Position numbers and translations under genes: made by a program. Source: Acidobacteriaceae bacterium (GTDB taxonomy: Bacteria > Acidobacteriota > Terriglobia > Terriglobales > Acidobacteriaceae). Taken from it: DNA of 64,000 nucleotides. The stretch covers positions 3,410,001-3,474,000 of the forward strand of contig JAPWKE010000003.1 in NCBI GenBank assembly GCA_028283655.1. Direction: 5' to 3'. Of this stretch, positions 43,559 to 51,250 are shown in pieces (position 1 is the stretch's first letter; the number at the start of each line of letters is the position of its first letter). The notes below the pieces were generated by a model. The model searched no databases. It was not told the origin of the DNA and saw only the letters and a program-made list of their open reading frames with translations.

Positions 43559-44511
43559 GCGCGTTTGGCGACTCCGAACTGCTCGCGATACCAGGCCACC
43601 GTTTGCTCCAGGCCTTCGGTGAAGCTCACAGCAGGTGTGTAGCCGAAGGCTTGTTGCGCGGCGGTGATGTCGGCGAGCGAGTTGCGAATATCCCCGGCAC
43701 GCGCTTCTGTGTGCTGCGGCTTGCCTTTGTAGCTGGTCAGCTTCGCCATAGAGGTGTAGAGCGTGTTCAACGAGAAACGTTCTCCGCAAGCTACGTTGAA
43801 CACGCGGCCAGCTACGTTCTCTGCAGGCGCATCCAGCGCAAGCAGATTGGCGTGTACGGCGTTCGCAACATAGGTGAAGTCGCGCCCCTGCTCGCCATCG
43901 CCTTGAATGACGGGCGTTTCCGCGCCTGGCTTCAGCATCGCCATGGCGAATTTTGCGATCACGCCGGAGTACGGTGAGTCTGGTGTTTGGCGTGGGCCGA
44001 AGATGTTGAAGTAGCGCAGGCAGACGGTTTCCATGCCGTAGACACGCGCGTAGCTCTGCATATAAATCTCACCGGCAAGCTTCTGCGCGGGATAGGGCGC
44101 GACAGGCGCAGGGTACATCGTCTCCACGCGCGGAAATCCGGGCTGATTGCCGTAGGCTGAGCTGGACGCGGCGTAGAGCACACGCTTTACGCCCGCAGCG
44201 CGCGCGCCTTCGAGAAGGTTGAACGTGCCGTCGACGTTCGAGACATGCGATGGTCGCGGGTTCTTCACGCTACGTGGAACGCTGGGCAGAGCGCCTTGAT
44301 GAAAGATGCCATCGACACCTTTGCAAACGCGCTCGACAGTGTCGGGGTCAGCAAGATCGCCGACGATAAAGTCCACGCCCTTCGGTACGTTCTCGCGTCG
44401 TCCCGTGGAGAGATTATCGAAGCCAAGCACGCGGTCGCCACGAGCGATCAATGCTTCTGCAATATGCGAACCTACAAAGCCCGCGACACCAGTGATGAGA
44501 AACGTTCGCAT
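43555..44511 (-). CDS. UDP-sugar 4-epimerase (extended SDR; WbpP/VipB-like)
   Basis: A 318-residue short-chain dehydrogenase. The NAD motif GVAGFVGSHIAEAL and the D following strand 2 (LGFDNLSTG) are at the start. The active-site tyrosine and lysine are in PYPAQKLAGEIYMQSY. NIFGPRQTPDSPYSGVIAKF is typical of UDP-glucuronate and UDP-HexNAc epimerases. With the coupled dehydrogenase it could supply UDP-GalNAcA or UDP-galacturonate. No glycosyltransferase or export gene for a full polysaccharide locus is adjacent. Confidence 0.87.
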   Translation of the reverse strand: MRTFLITGVAGFVGSHIAEALIARGDRVLGFDNLSTGRRENVPKGVDFIVGDLADPDTVERVCKGVDGIFHQGALPSVPRSVKNPRPSHVSNVDGTFNLLEGARAAGVKRVLYAASSSAYGNQPGFPRVETMYPAPVAPYPAQKLAGEIYMQSYARVYGMETVCLRYFNIFGPRQTPDSPYSGVIAKFAMAMLKPGAETPVIQGDGEQGRDFTYVANAVHANLLALDAPAENVAGRVFNVACGERFSLNTLYTSMAKLTSYKGKPQHTEARAGDIRNSLADITAAQQAFGYTPAVSFTEGLEQTVAWYREQFGVAKRA

Positions 44512-44601
44512 AGCCTCTAGTTTATCGTGGCGCAGTGGATGCGACGTTTCTCGCCTGGTGAACTCGTCAATTGTGGAGAAGCTGAAGATATCGCCTATGG
44601 C

Positions 44602-45621
44602 TTAGTAAGAGTGTCCGAGAATCGGATGCGGCTCGTACGGCTCTTCGAGGCGCTTCCTCTCGTCTTCGGTCAGCTTCAGGTTCACGGCACCGAGTGCGTC
44701 TTCAAGTTGATACATCTTGCTGGCTCCGATGATCGGTGCGCTCACGCCCGGCTTTGCCATCACCCATGCCAGTGCGACCTGTGCGGGCTTTACGCCGCGG
44801 GCGGTGGCGATTTCTACGACGCGATCGACGACAGTGAAGTCGGAGTCGCGGTAGTACAGGTTGTGCGCAAAATCATCGGTGCGGGCTCGCGTGGTTTCGC
44901 TCTTACCGTCACCGCGTTTGCGCGTGCCGGTGAGGAAGCCGCGAGCGAGCGGGCTCCAGGGAAGGCAGCCGACGCCCGAGTCCTGACAGAGCGGAATCAT
45001 CTCGCGCTCTTCCTCGCGGTAGGCGAGGTTGTAGTGGTTCTGCATGGTGACGAACTGCGCGAGGTGGTTTGTGCGCTGGAAGTGCAGCATCTTCTGGAAC
45101 TGCCACGCGTACATGCTGGACGCACCGATATACAGGGCCTTGCCTGCACGCACGACATCGTTCAGCGCTTCGCAGGTCTCTTCGATGGGCGTCTCGCTGT
45201 CGAAGCGGTGGATCTGGTAGAGGTCGAGGTACTCAAGGCCGAGACGCTTGAGACTGGCGTCGATGGAAGCCATAATGTGCTTGCGTGAAAGCCCGCGGTC
45301 GTTCGGCGTATCGCTCATCGGGTTGAAGACTTTGGAGGCGATGACGAGGTCTTCGCGGCGCGCGCCGGCGTCGCGCAACAGCTTGCCGGTGACGCGTTCA
45401 CTTTCGCCCAGCGAGTACATATCCGCGGTGTCGAAGAAGTTGATGCCTGCTTCCAGCGCACGTTGCACAAAGGGCCGCGACTCCTCTTCTTCCAGCACCC
45501 ACTCGCGCCACTGTTTGGAGCCGTAGGTCATCATCCCCAGGCATAGCGCCGAGACGTTGACACCGGTGGTGCCGAGGCGGCGATAGGGCATGGTGGTTTG
45601 CGCGGAGTTCGTTTCACTCAT
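44602..45621 (-). CDS. Aldo/keto reductase (general stress/AKR11-like)
   Basis: A 339-residue protein starting at ATG 45621 (MSETNSAQTTMPYRRLG); open frame upstream has no family similarity. The TIM-barrel signatures are INFFDTADMYSLGESE with the catalytic Asp and Tyr, LVIASKVFNP with the lysine, YLDLYQIHRFD with the histidine, and the cofactor-binding ending APIIGASKMYQLEDALGAVNL. It reduces aldehydes with NADPH; the natural substrate is unknown. It resembles the group of YajO/YdhF-type reductases. Confidence 0.9.
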   Translation of the reverse strand: MSETNSAQTTMPYRRLGTTGVNVSALCLGMMTYGSKQWREWVLEEEESRPFVQRALEAGINFFDTADMYSLGESERVTGKLLRDAGARREDLVIASKVFNPMSDTPNDRGLSRKHIMASIDASLKRLGLEYLDLYQIHRFDSETPIEETCEALNDVVRAGKALYIGASSMYAWQFQKMLHFQRTNHLAQFVTMQNHYNLAYREEEREMIPLCQDSGVGCLPWSPLARGFLTGTRKRGDGKSETTRARTDDFAHNLYYRDSDFTVVDRVVEIATARGVKPAQVALAWVMAKPGVSAPIIGASKMYQLEDALGAVNLKLTEDERKRLEEPYEPHPILGHSY

Positions 45622-45813
45622 GCAGGATTGGACGCAAAAGATGCCCGTGCGGACGAAAATTCTTGCAGACCTCTTGCCGCGAGGAAAGCGCATCAGAATG
45701 AGCCGGAGCGTTTTCCGTGCGCGCCGCGTTCGCAGCTTCCAGCCGCGAACGTTAGGCCCAGTAGTACGTAGGCGCGCACGGCATCCTCCTCCCGATCCTC
45801 AGGAGCAATGCAA

Positions 45814-46176
45814 ATGAAAAATGGATGGAGCAGGAAGCTTGTGCGAAGCCTGATGCTGGCCGCGTCGATGCTGCCGATGGCAGCTGGCGTTGCAGAGGCG
45901 CAGCATGGTCGCGGCGGCTTCTCGGACGGCGCTCGTCGCGGAGGCCGAGGTGGTTCGTATAACCGTGGCAATGACAGGGGCTACTACGACCATCGTCATG
46001 ACGGCGGCATTGGCCCGGGCAAAGGCGCTCTGATCGGCGGTGCGGGTGGCGCGGCGTTGGGTGCCATCTTTGGCGGCGGCGTGAAGGGAGCCCTGATCGG
46101 GGGAGCAGCCGGTGCAGGCATTGGCGCTATCGCAGGCCAGGCGAACCAAAACAGCAGGCGTCGGCATTACCGCTAG
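45814..46176 (+). CDS. Secreted glycine-zipper protein
   Basis: A 120-residue protein starting at ATG 45814, which has AGGAG eight bases upstream; an ATG at 45808 is too close to that site. After the signal peptide (MKNGWSRKLVRSLMLAASMLP, end near AEAQ) comes a Gly/Arg/Tyr-rich disordered region (RGGRGGSYNRGNDRGYYD). Then comes a Gly-zipper segment of about 45 residues, in which GALIGGAGGAALGAIFGG repeats once. Such proteins sit in or on the outer membrane; the function is unknown. It is followed 32 bp later by another small secreted protein. Confidence 0.75.
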   Translation: MKNGWSRKLVRSLMLAASMLPMAAGVAEAQHGRGGFSDGARRGGRGGSYNRGNDRGYYDHRHDGGIGPGKGALIGGAGGAALGAIFGGGVKGALIGGAAGAGIGAIAGQANQNSRRRHYR

Positions 46177-46208
46177 CTCAAAACGAGAACGAGATCAGGA
46201 GATCGAAG

Positions 46209-46604
46209 ATGACGATGCGTACGATTTGTTTTGAAGCAGTGGCCGTGTTGGCGATGGGTGTTCTGGTAGCTATTCCGGCTCATGCGCAGAAGCCTGCGCC
46301 TATCGCTCCGGCATCTGCGGCGAGCCAGACCGCAGCCACACCGAACTGGACGACCGAGCAGCTGATTGAATCAACGGTTCATCAAGCGTGGCTGTTGAGT
46401 GGAAAGAACGAAGCTACGTTCTTTGAGATGGTGATGCAGCTGGCGGACATTTCGGCCCAGAACCGTGGGTTGAAGCTGCCGGAGAGCGAAGCCGCAGGTC
46501 AGCGTATGGGCGTGATGATCAAGGCGGCTGCAAAGGCTGACACGAACCAGCTGCTTTACTCCGTGGTGGACTCTGCGGTGCGTAAGGTCGGCAAGCCTGC
46601 CTAA
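46209..46604 (+). CDS. Small secreted protein, unknown
   Basis: A 131-residue protein starting at ATG 46209 with AGGAGAT six bases upstream. The signal peptide (MTMRTICFEAVAVLAMGVLVAI) ends near AHAQ. The mature region is helical (TTEQLIESTVHQAWLL..., SEAAGQRMGVMIKAAAKADTN) without cysteines or known motifs. It is probably in an operon with the glycine-zipper gene. I do not recognise a family. Confidence 0.6.
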   Translation: MTMRTICFEAVAVLAMGVLVAIPAHAQKPAPIAPASAASQTAATPNWTTEQLIESTVHQAWLLSGKNEATFFEMVMQLADISAQNRGLKLPESEAAGQRMGVMIKAAAKADTNQLLYSVVDSAVRKVGKPA

Positions 46605-46623
46605 GCTGTAGTTGGAATGAACT

Positions 46624-47079
46624 CTAGGAAGCGCGGCTGTAGCGGTTGTTCCACAGGCCGCTCCAGCTTTCGCTGACGAGAATACTGTTGCCCGGGTTGC
46701 GCGGCTCATAGCGCACCTGCACGGGCTGATCGAGCTGGTAGCCACGAACGCTCTCTGGCAGCAGCGATACATCCTGCGCGCAGTTGTAGGTGACGCCTGC
46801 GAGTTGATAGCTGTAGACCAGAACTTCGGGCGTGCTGGAGACGCTCTCTTCGCCGCTTAACGTGCGTGCATCGACGATCACGCCATCGGTGATTCGGCCA
46901 GCCGTGGCGAGTTGCTCTCGTCGGCGTCGCTCCATCTCTTCAGGAGGCACCCGTCGCAGACGGCGAAAGAGCCAGACGCCTCCGGCAAGCAGCACAATGG
47001 CTCCGGCGCTTACGCCGCCGATCAGGCGCGTATCGTGTTGCTGCAGGAGCGGAGCGAGGCTGTGGAGCGAATGCTTCAT
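46624..47079 (-). CDS. Membrane protein with DUF3592-like domain
   Basis: A 151-residue protein. One membrane helix near residues 20-37 ([20 protein letters not shown]) is followed by RRLRR. Then comes a small beta-rich domain with the pattern [11 protein letters not shown]..., [18 protein letters not shown]..., and [14 protein letters not shown], as in DUF3592 proteins (a beta-barrel-like small fold whose role is unknown). It diverges from hslV across about 60 bp. The function is not known. Confidence 0.65.
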   Translation of the reverse strand: MKHSLHSLAPLLQQHDTRLIGGVSAGAIVLLAGGVWLFRRLRRVPPEEMERRRREQLATAGRITDGVIVDARTLSGEESVSSTPEVLVYSYQLAGVTYNCAQDVSLLPESVRGYQLDQPVQVRYEPRNPGNSILVSESWSGLWNNRYSRAS

Positions 47080-47141
47080 CGTGTGCGGAGCAATTAGCGT
47101 GTCTTCAGGATAGCGCGTGGTGCGGGACTATACTGCCTGTT

Positions 47142-47789
47142 GTGCCTACCCCTGTTTCTATCATTCGTATGAAAAAGAACGCCACCACGCCGCCGCAACT
47201 GCACCCTCTTGACCTTGGCCCAGATGAACACGGCAAGCGCCGTCGCGTGCGCTCCACCACGGTGCTGTGCGTGCGCCGGGGCGGCTCCGTGGTGATGGCT
47301 GCCGACGGCCAGGTGACGCTGGGTTCGACGGTGATGAAGAGCAACGCGCGCAAGCTGCGCCGGCTCTACAACGACAAGATCCTGGCGGGCTTTGCCGGTT
47401 CGACGGCAGATGCGTTCTCGCTGTTTACGCGTTTTGAGGGCAAGCTGGAGCAGTTCAACGGCCAGCTCGACCGCGCCGCCGTGGAGTTGGCCAAGGATTG
47501 GCGTACGGACAAAATGCTGCGCCAGTTGCAGGCGTTGCTGGTGGTTGCGGACGGCACGCGCATGTTCGTGCTCTCCGGCGATGGCGATGTGATCGAGCCG
47601 GACCCTGTGGCGGATGGAGCGATTGCGACGATCGGCTCAGGCGGAAACTACGCGCTGGCGGCAGCGACGGCGCTGCTGGAAAACACGCAATTTACGGCGC
47701 GCGAGGTGGTGGAGCGGAGCATGAAGATTGCCGCAGAGATCTGTATCTACTCGAATTCAAACGTCGTGATCGAAGAGTTGCAGGGATAG
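47142..47789 (+). CDS. hslV: ATP-dependent protease HslV (ClpQ), with N-terminal leader
   Basis: A 215-residue threonine protease. From [13 protein letters not shown] onward it matches Hsl[54 protein letters not shown] and [17 protein letters not shown] are present. The catalytic threonine should be the first residue of the mature protein. Here TT lies at residues 39-40, so a leader of about 38 residues (29 from the ATG at 47169) must be removed. GTG 47142 is the far start; neither has a strong ribosome-binding site. It forms a proteasome-like particle with HslU. The hslU gene follows after an intervening two-gene module. Confidence 0.93.
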   Translation: MPTPVSIIRMKKNATTPPQLHPLDLGPDEHGKRRRVRSTTVLCVRRGGSVVMAADGQVTLGSTVMKSNARKLRRLYNDKILAGFAGSTADAFSLFTRFEGKLEQFNGQLDRAAVELAKDWRTDKMLRQLQALLVVADGTRMFVLSGDGDVIEPDPVADGAIATIGSGGNYALAAATALLENTQFTAREVVERSMKIAAEICIYSNSNVVIEELQG

Positions 47790-47810
47790 ACTGTAGGCGA
47801 GGAGGAAGCG

Positions 47811-48035
47811 ATGATTGAAGTTCTTGCCGAAAAGCCGAGCCGAGCAATCCGGATCTTCTCAAGTCATCATGAGCAGGAACGCGAGACGATCCGTTTTTGG
47901 AATTCAAAATCGATGGAAGAGAAGCTTCAGGGAACCCTCGACGCGATTGAGCTGGCATACGCTTTGAAAGGGATCGATGTACATTCCAAAGGATCAAATC
48001 GATCTGTTGTCCGCGTTCAACCAGTTCGAGGTTGA
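47811..48035 (+). CDS. Small protein paired with a nucleotidyltransferase, unknown
   Basis: A 74-residue protein with a strong AGGAGGAA ribosome-binding site. The core pattern HEQERETIRFWNSKSMEEKL, then LDAIELAYALKG, resembles the short helical proteins that often precede nucleotidyltransferase genes and share an E/D-R..YW..RTPEERL motif. Its last ~20 residues overlap the start of the next gene by 59 bp. Both genes are less G+C-rich than hslV and hslU. The role is unknown; a toxin-antitoxin-like partnership is possible but not shown. Confidence 0.6.
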   Translation: MIEVLAEKPSRAIRIFSSHHEQERETIRFWNSKSMEEKLQGTLDAIELAYALKGIDVHSKGSNRSVVRVQPVRG

Positions 48036-48435
48036 GTATGTCGTCGTTGGCGCTCATGCGGTGAATGCCTACACACAGCCCCGCTCGACCAAAGACCTCG
48101 ACATTCTCATTTCAAACTCTCCGGAAAATGCGGTGAGAGTCTTTCATGCGCTTGCTCATTTTGGTGCTCCCCTCGCTGGTTACACCCCAGACCTCTTCTC
48201 GGGCAAGCCTGACACATGTTTCCAAATTGGGGTGGAACCTGACCGCATAGATATTCTGCAAAGCATCGAGGGCGTAGATTTCCTAACAGCCTGGAACGGT
48301 GCACAGCTCTCTACGTTGGCAGGCGTTCCTGTCCGTGTTCTTTCGCGAGAACATCTGATTCAAAATAAGCTGACTGTTGGACGTCCTCGTGATCTGGGTG
48401 ATGTCGACGAGCTCCGAAAGTTTTCTGAAAAGTAA
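47977..48435 (+). CDS. Minimal nucleotidyltransferase (AbiEii/DUF6036-like)
   Basis: A 152-residue protein. The motif VVVGAHAVNAYTQPRSTKDLDILI contains a G-x-x-A-x-x-x-Y..R-T-K-D-x-D-I signature of the nucleotidyltransferase fold (Asp residues as metal ligands). A third acidic residue in DRIDILQSIEG is at the usual place. C-terminal helices follow (VRVLSREHLIQNKLTVGRPRDLGDVDEL). Such proteins act as tRNA- or protein-modifying toxins or antitoxin enzymes in some systems. It overlaps the preceding small gene by 59 bp and ends 5 bp before hslU, so the pair is inserted between hslV and hslU. Confidence 0.78.
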   Translation: MYIPKDQIDLLSAFNQFEVEYVVVGAHAVNAYTQPRSTKDLDILISNSPENAVRVFHALAHFGAPLAGYTPDLFSGKPDTCFQIGVEPDRIDILQSIEGVDFLTAWNGAQLSTLAGVPVRVLSREHLIQNKLTVGRPRDLGDVDELRKFSEK

Positions 48436-48440
48436 GAATC

Positions 48441-49958
48441 ATGGCCATCTACCTTCCCGGCACAGCCGAAGACCAACCCGTTCCGCTTGACCAGATGACT
48501 CCGCGCGAGATTGTGGTGGAGCTTGATAAGTACGTTGTGGGGCAAGCCGCAGCGAAGCGCGCTGTGGCAATTGCGTTGCGCAACCGCCAGCGCAGGCAGA
48601 AGCTCGCACCGGAGATGGCCGACGAGGTCATGCCGAAGAACATCCTGATGATCGGCTCGACCGGCGTGGGCAAGACGGAGATTGCGCGGCGTCTGGCGAA
48701 GCTGACGGGCTCACCGTTTCTCAAGGTGGAAGCCTCGAAGTTTACCGAGGTTGGCTATGTGGGCCGCGACGTGGAGTCGATGGTTCGCGATCTGGTGGAG
48801 AACGCCATCGACATGGTGCGCGAAGAGCGACTGGACGAGGTAGAGGACCGCGCCGAACTCGCCGCCGAAGACCGCATCCTCGATCTGCTCATCGAGCAGA
48901 AGCAGCGTGTAGCGGCTGCGCCGGAACCCGAAGCTCTGACCGATGTCGTGGAAGAGTTGGTCGCAGAGGAGAAGGCTGCGGCTCCCAGCTTGTTTGAGGC
49001 ACGCAAGGACCGCGACATGCTGCGCCAGCAACTGCGCGAAGGCAAGCTGGACGATCGTCCCGTGGAGTTGGAGACGCGCGAGCGTCAGGCGCCGCAGGTC
49101 GAGGTTTTTTCGAACCAGCAGGCCGAAGAGTCCGACGCAAACAGCTTGAAGGACATGCTGCAGCAGGTGCTTTCCAACCGCACGCGGCGACGTTCGATGA
49201 AGGTGGCCGAGGCGTTCGAGTATCTGCAGGGTGAAGAAGAGCAGCGATTGCTGGACATGGATCAGGTCGTTCGCTTCGCGCTGGAGCGCGTGGAGGACTC
49301 GGGCATCATCTTCCTCGACGAGATCGACAAGATCGCCGGCCGCGAAGGCGGGAACGGCCCGGACATCTCGCGCGAAGGTGTGCAGCGGGACATTCTGCCC
49401 ATCGTGGAAGGCACGACGGTCACGACGAAGTACGGTCCTGTGACGACCGACCACATTCTGTTCATCGCGGCGGGCGCGTTCCATGTATCCAAGCCGAGCG
49501 ATCTGATCCCTGAGCTTCAGGGCCGCTTCCCTATCCGCGTGGAGTTGCAGTCGCTGGCGGTGGAAGACTTCCTGCGCATCCTTACCGAGCCGCGCGCGTC
49601 GCTGGTGCGGCAGTCGATCGCGTTGCTGGAGACCGAAGGTCTGGTGCTGGAGTTCGAGCCGGAATCTCTGCAGGAGATGGCCCGCTTTGCGTTCTCGGTG
49701 AACGAGACGACGGAAAACATCGGCGCGCGCCGTTTGCACACCATCATGGAGCGCGTTCTGGACGAGATCAGCTTCGAGGCCCCGGACATGATCAAAGCCG
49801 CGACCCCGGAAGCACCATCGACGAACGAGGCCTTGCCGCTTACGCTGCGCAGCGTGGACGCCCGCCAGTTGTACGTCTTCACGGTGACGAAGGCATACGT
49901 GGAGCAGCGGGTTGCAGGCATCGTAAAGAACCAGGACCTGAGCCGCTACATCCTGTAA
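48441..49958 (+). CDS. hslU: HslU ATPase subunit of the HslVU protease
   Basis: A 505-residue AAA+ unfoldase that feeds proteins into HslV. Landmarks are the N-terminal TPREIVVELDKYVVGQAAAKRAVAIALRNR, Walker A GSTGVGKTE, the conserved VEASKFTEVGYVGRDVES pore region, Walker B IIFLDEIDKIAGREG, FIAAGAFHVSKPSDLIPELQGRFPIRV, the sensor/finger region IGARRLHTIMERVLDE, and the C-terminal SRYIL that docks in HslV. It is longer than the ~440-residue norm because the intermediate domain is enlarged and a short loop (AATPEAPSTNEALPLT) is inserted near the end. Its start is 5 bp after the nucleotidyltransferase stop. Confidence 0.96.
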   Translation: MAIYLPGTAEDQPVPLDQMTPREIVVELDKYVVGQAAAKRAVAIALRNRQRRQKLAPEMADEVMPKNILMIGSTGVGKTEIARRLAKLTGSPFLKVEASKFTEVGYVGRDVESMVRDLVENAIDMVREERLDEVEDRAELAAEDRILDLLIEQKQRVAAAPEPEALTDVVEELVAEEKAAAPSLFEARKDRDMLRQQLREGKLDDRPVELETRERQAPQVEVFSNQQAEESDANSLKDMLQQVLSNRTRRRSMKVAEAFEYLQGEEEQRLLDMDQVVRFALERVEDSGIIFLDEIDKIAGREGGNGPDISREGVQRDILPIVEGTTVTTKYGPVTTDHILFIAAGAFHVSKPSDLIPELQGRFPIRVELQSLAVEDFLRILTEPRASLVRQSIALLETEGLVLEFEPESLQEMARFAFSVNETTENIGARRLHTIMERVLDEISFEAPDMIKAATPEAPSTNEALPLTLRSVDARQLYVFTVTKAYVEQRVAGIVKNQDLSRYIL

Positions 49959-50020
49959 ATGGAAAAGGTAAGCGCAGTTGTTCGAAGAGTTAGAGCTCCG
50001 ATGGTAGCCTGAGTGTAACG

Positions 50021-51202
50021 ATGGATACCCTTGTAAATAGCCCAGTCGAACTGACCATAGTTATGCCTTGCCTCAATGAGGCGGAAACACTGGCTGTTTG
50101 CGTAGACAAAGCCGTCGCGGCTCTGCGTGACAACGGTATCGCCGGCGAAGTGATTGTGGCTGACAACGGCTCGACGGATGGCTCACAGCAGATTGCGCGC
50201 GACCACGGCGCGCGCGTGGTGGATGTGCCGATCCGCGGCTATGGCGCTGCGCTGAACGCCGGCATCGTCGCTGCCCGCGGCCAGTACGTGCTGATGGGCG
50301 ACGCGGATGACAGCTATGAGTTCGCTCACGCCCCGCGCTTCCTCGCCGAGCTCCGCAACGGTGCTGACCTGGTGATGGGAAACCGTTTCCGCGGCGGCAT
50401 TGGGCCCAAGGCCATGCCGCCGCTGCATAAATATCTGGGGAATCCTGTACTCAGCTTCCTGGGCCGCGTACTTTTCCAGGCGCCCATCGGGGACTTCCAC
50501 TGCGGCATGCGTGCTTTCTCCAAGGCGTCGTACCAGCGGCTGGATATTCGCACCACGGGCATGGAGTTCGCCAGCGAAATGGTGGTGAAGTCGTCCCTGC
50601 TGGGGCAGCGTATGGTCGAGGTTCCGACGACGCTGAAGAAGGACGGCCGCAGCCGCCCACCGCATCTCAAGACCTGGCGCGATGGCTGGCGTCATCTGCG
50701 TTTTTTGCTGATGTATTCGCCGCGCTGGCTCTTCCTCTTCCCGGGACTTTTGTTGATGATCGCCGGTCTCGTGCTGGCGGTCTGGCCGCTGCTGGTCTCC
50801 AAGCCTCTTGGCCATGTCAATCTTGGTGTCGACACGCAGGCTTACGCTGTGGCGATGGTGCTTCTCGGCTTCCAGATGATCTTCTTCGGCGTGGCAGCCA
50901 AGGTATTTGCCACGACGGAAGGCCTGCTGCCGGAAGACCCGAAGTTTACCCGCTGGTTCCGTTTCGTCACCTTGGAAACCGGGTTGATTGTGGGGGCTCT
51001 GCTGCTACTGGCGGGGTTGTCGATTGCGGTATCGTCGGTGGTTGCGTGGGCGCATACGGGGTACGGCACCATGCCGCCTGATTTGATGCTGCACCGCACC
51101 GTTCCTGCGATCCTCTGCCTAATGCTCGGTGCTGAAATCTGCCTCGGAAGCTTCTTCCTCAGCATCCTGGGACTGCGCCGTAGTGTGACCACCGTGGCGT
51201 AG
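50021..51202 (+). CDS. Membrane glycosyltransferase family 2 (dolichol-phosphate-mannose synthase-like)
   Basis: A 393-residue protein. The GT2 catalytic domain has VMPCLNEAETLAVCVDKA, VIVADNGSTDGS, and the metal-binding GDADDSYEF, ending near residue 235. Four C-terminal membrane helices follow (LFLFPGLLLMIAGLVLAVWPLL, YAVAMVLLGFQMIFFGVAAK, LIVGALLLLAGLSIAVSSVVAW and AILCLMLGAEICLGSFFLSILG). It most likely adds a sugar to a polyprenyl-phosphate carrier. The next gene, a membrane-spanning glycosyltransferase, could use that lipid-linked sugar. Confidence 0.88.
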   Translation: MDTLVNSPVELTIVMPCLNEAETLAVCVDKAVAALRDNGIAGEVIVADNGSTDGSQQIARDHGARVVDVPIRGYGAALNAGIVAARGQYVLMGDADDSYEFAHAPRFLAELRNGADLVMGNRFRGGIGPKAMPPLHKYLGNPVLSFLGRVLFQAPIGDFHCGMRAFSKASYQRLDIRTTGMEFASEMVVKSSLLGQRMVEVPTTLKKDGRSRPPHLKTWRDGWRHLRFLLMYSPRWLFLFPGLLLMIAGLVLAVWPLLVSKPLGHVNLGVDTQAYAVAMVLLGFQMIFFGVAAKVFATTEGLLPEDPKFTRWFRFVTLETGLIVGALLLLAGLSIAVSSVVAWAHTGYGTMPPDLMLHRTVPAILCLMLGAEICLGSFFLSILGLRRSVTTVA

Positions 51203-51250
51203 CTTCAAGGCTTGAAACAAGTGAAATAGCGTTCAGGAGAACCCTGCGAG

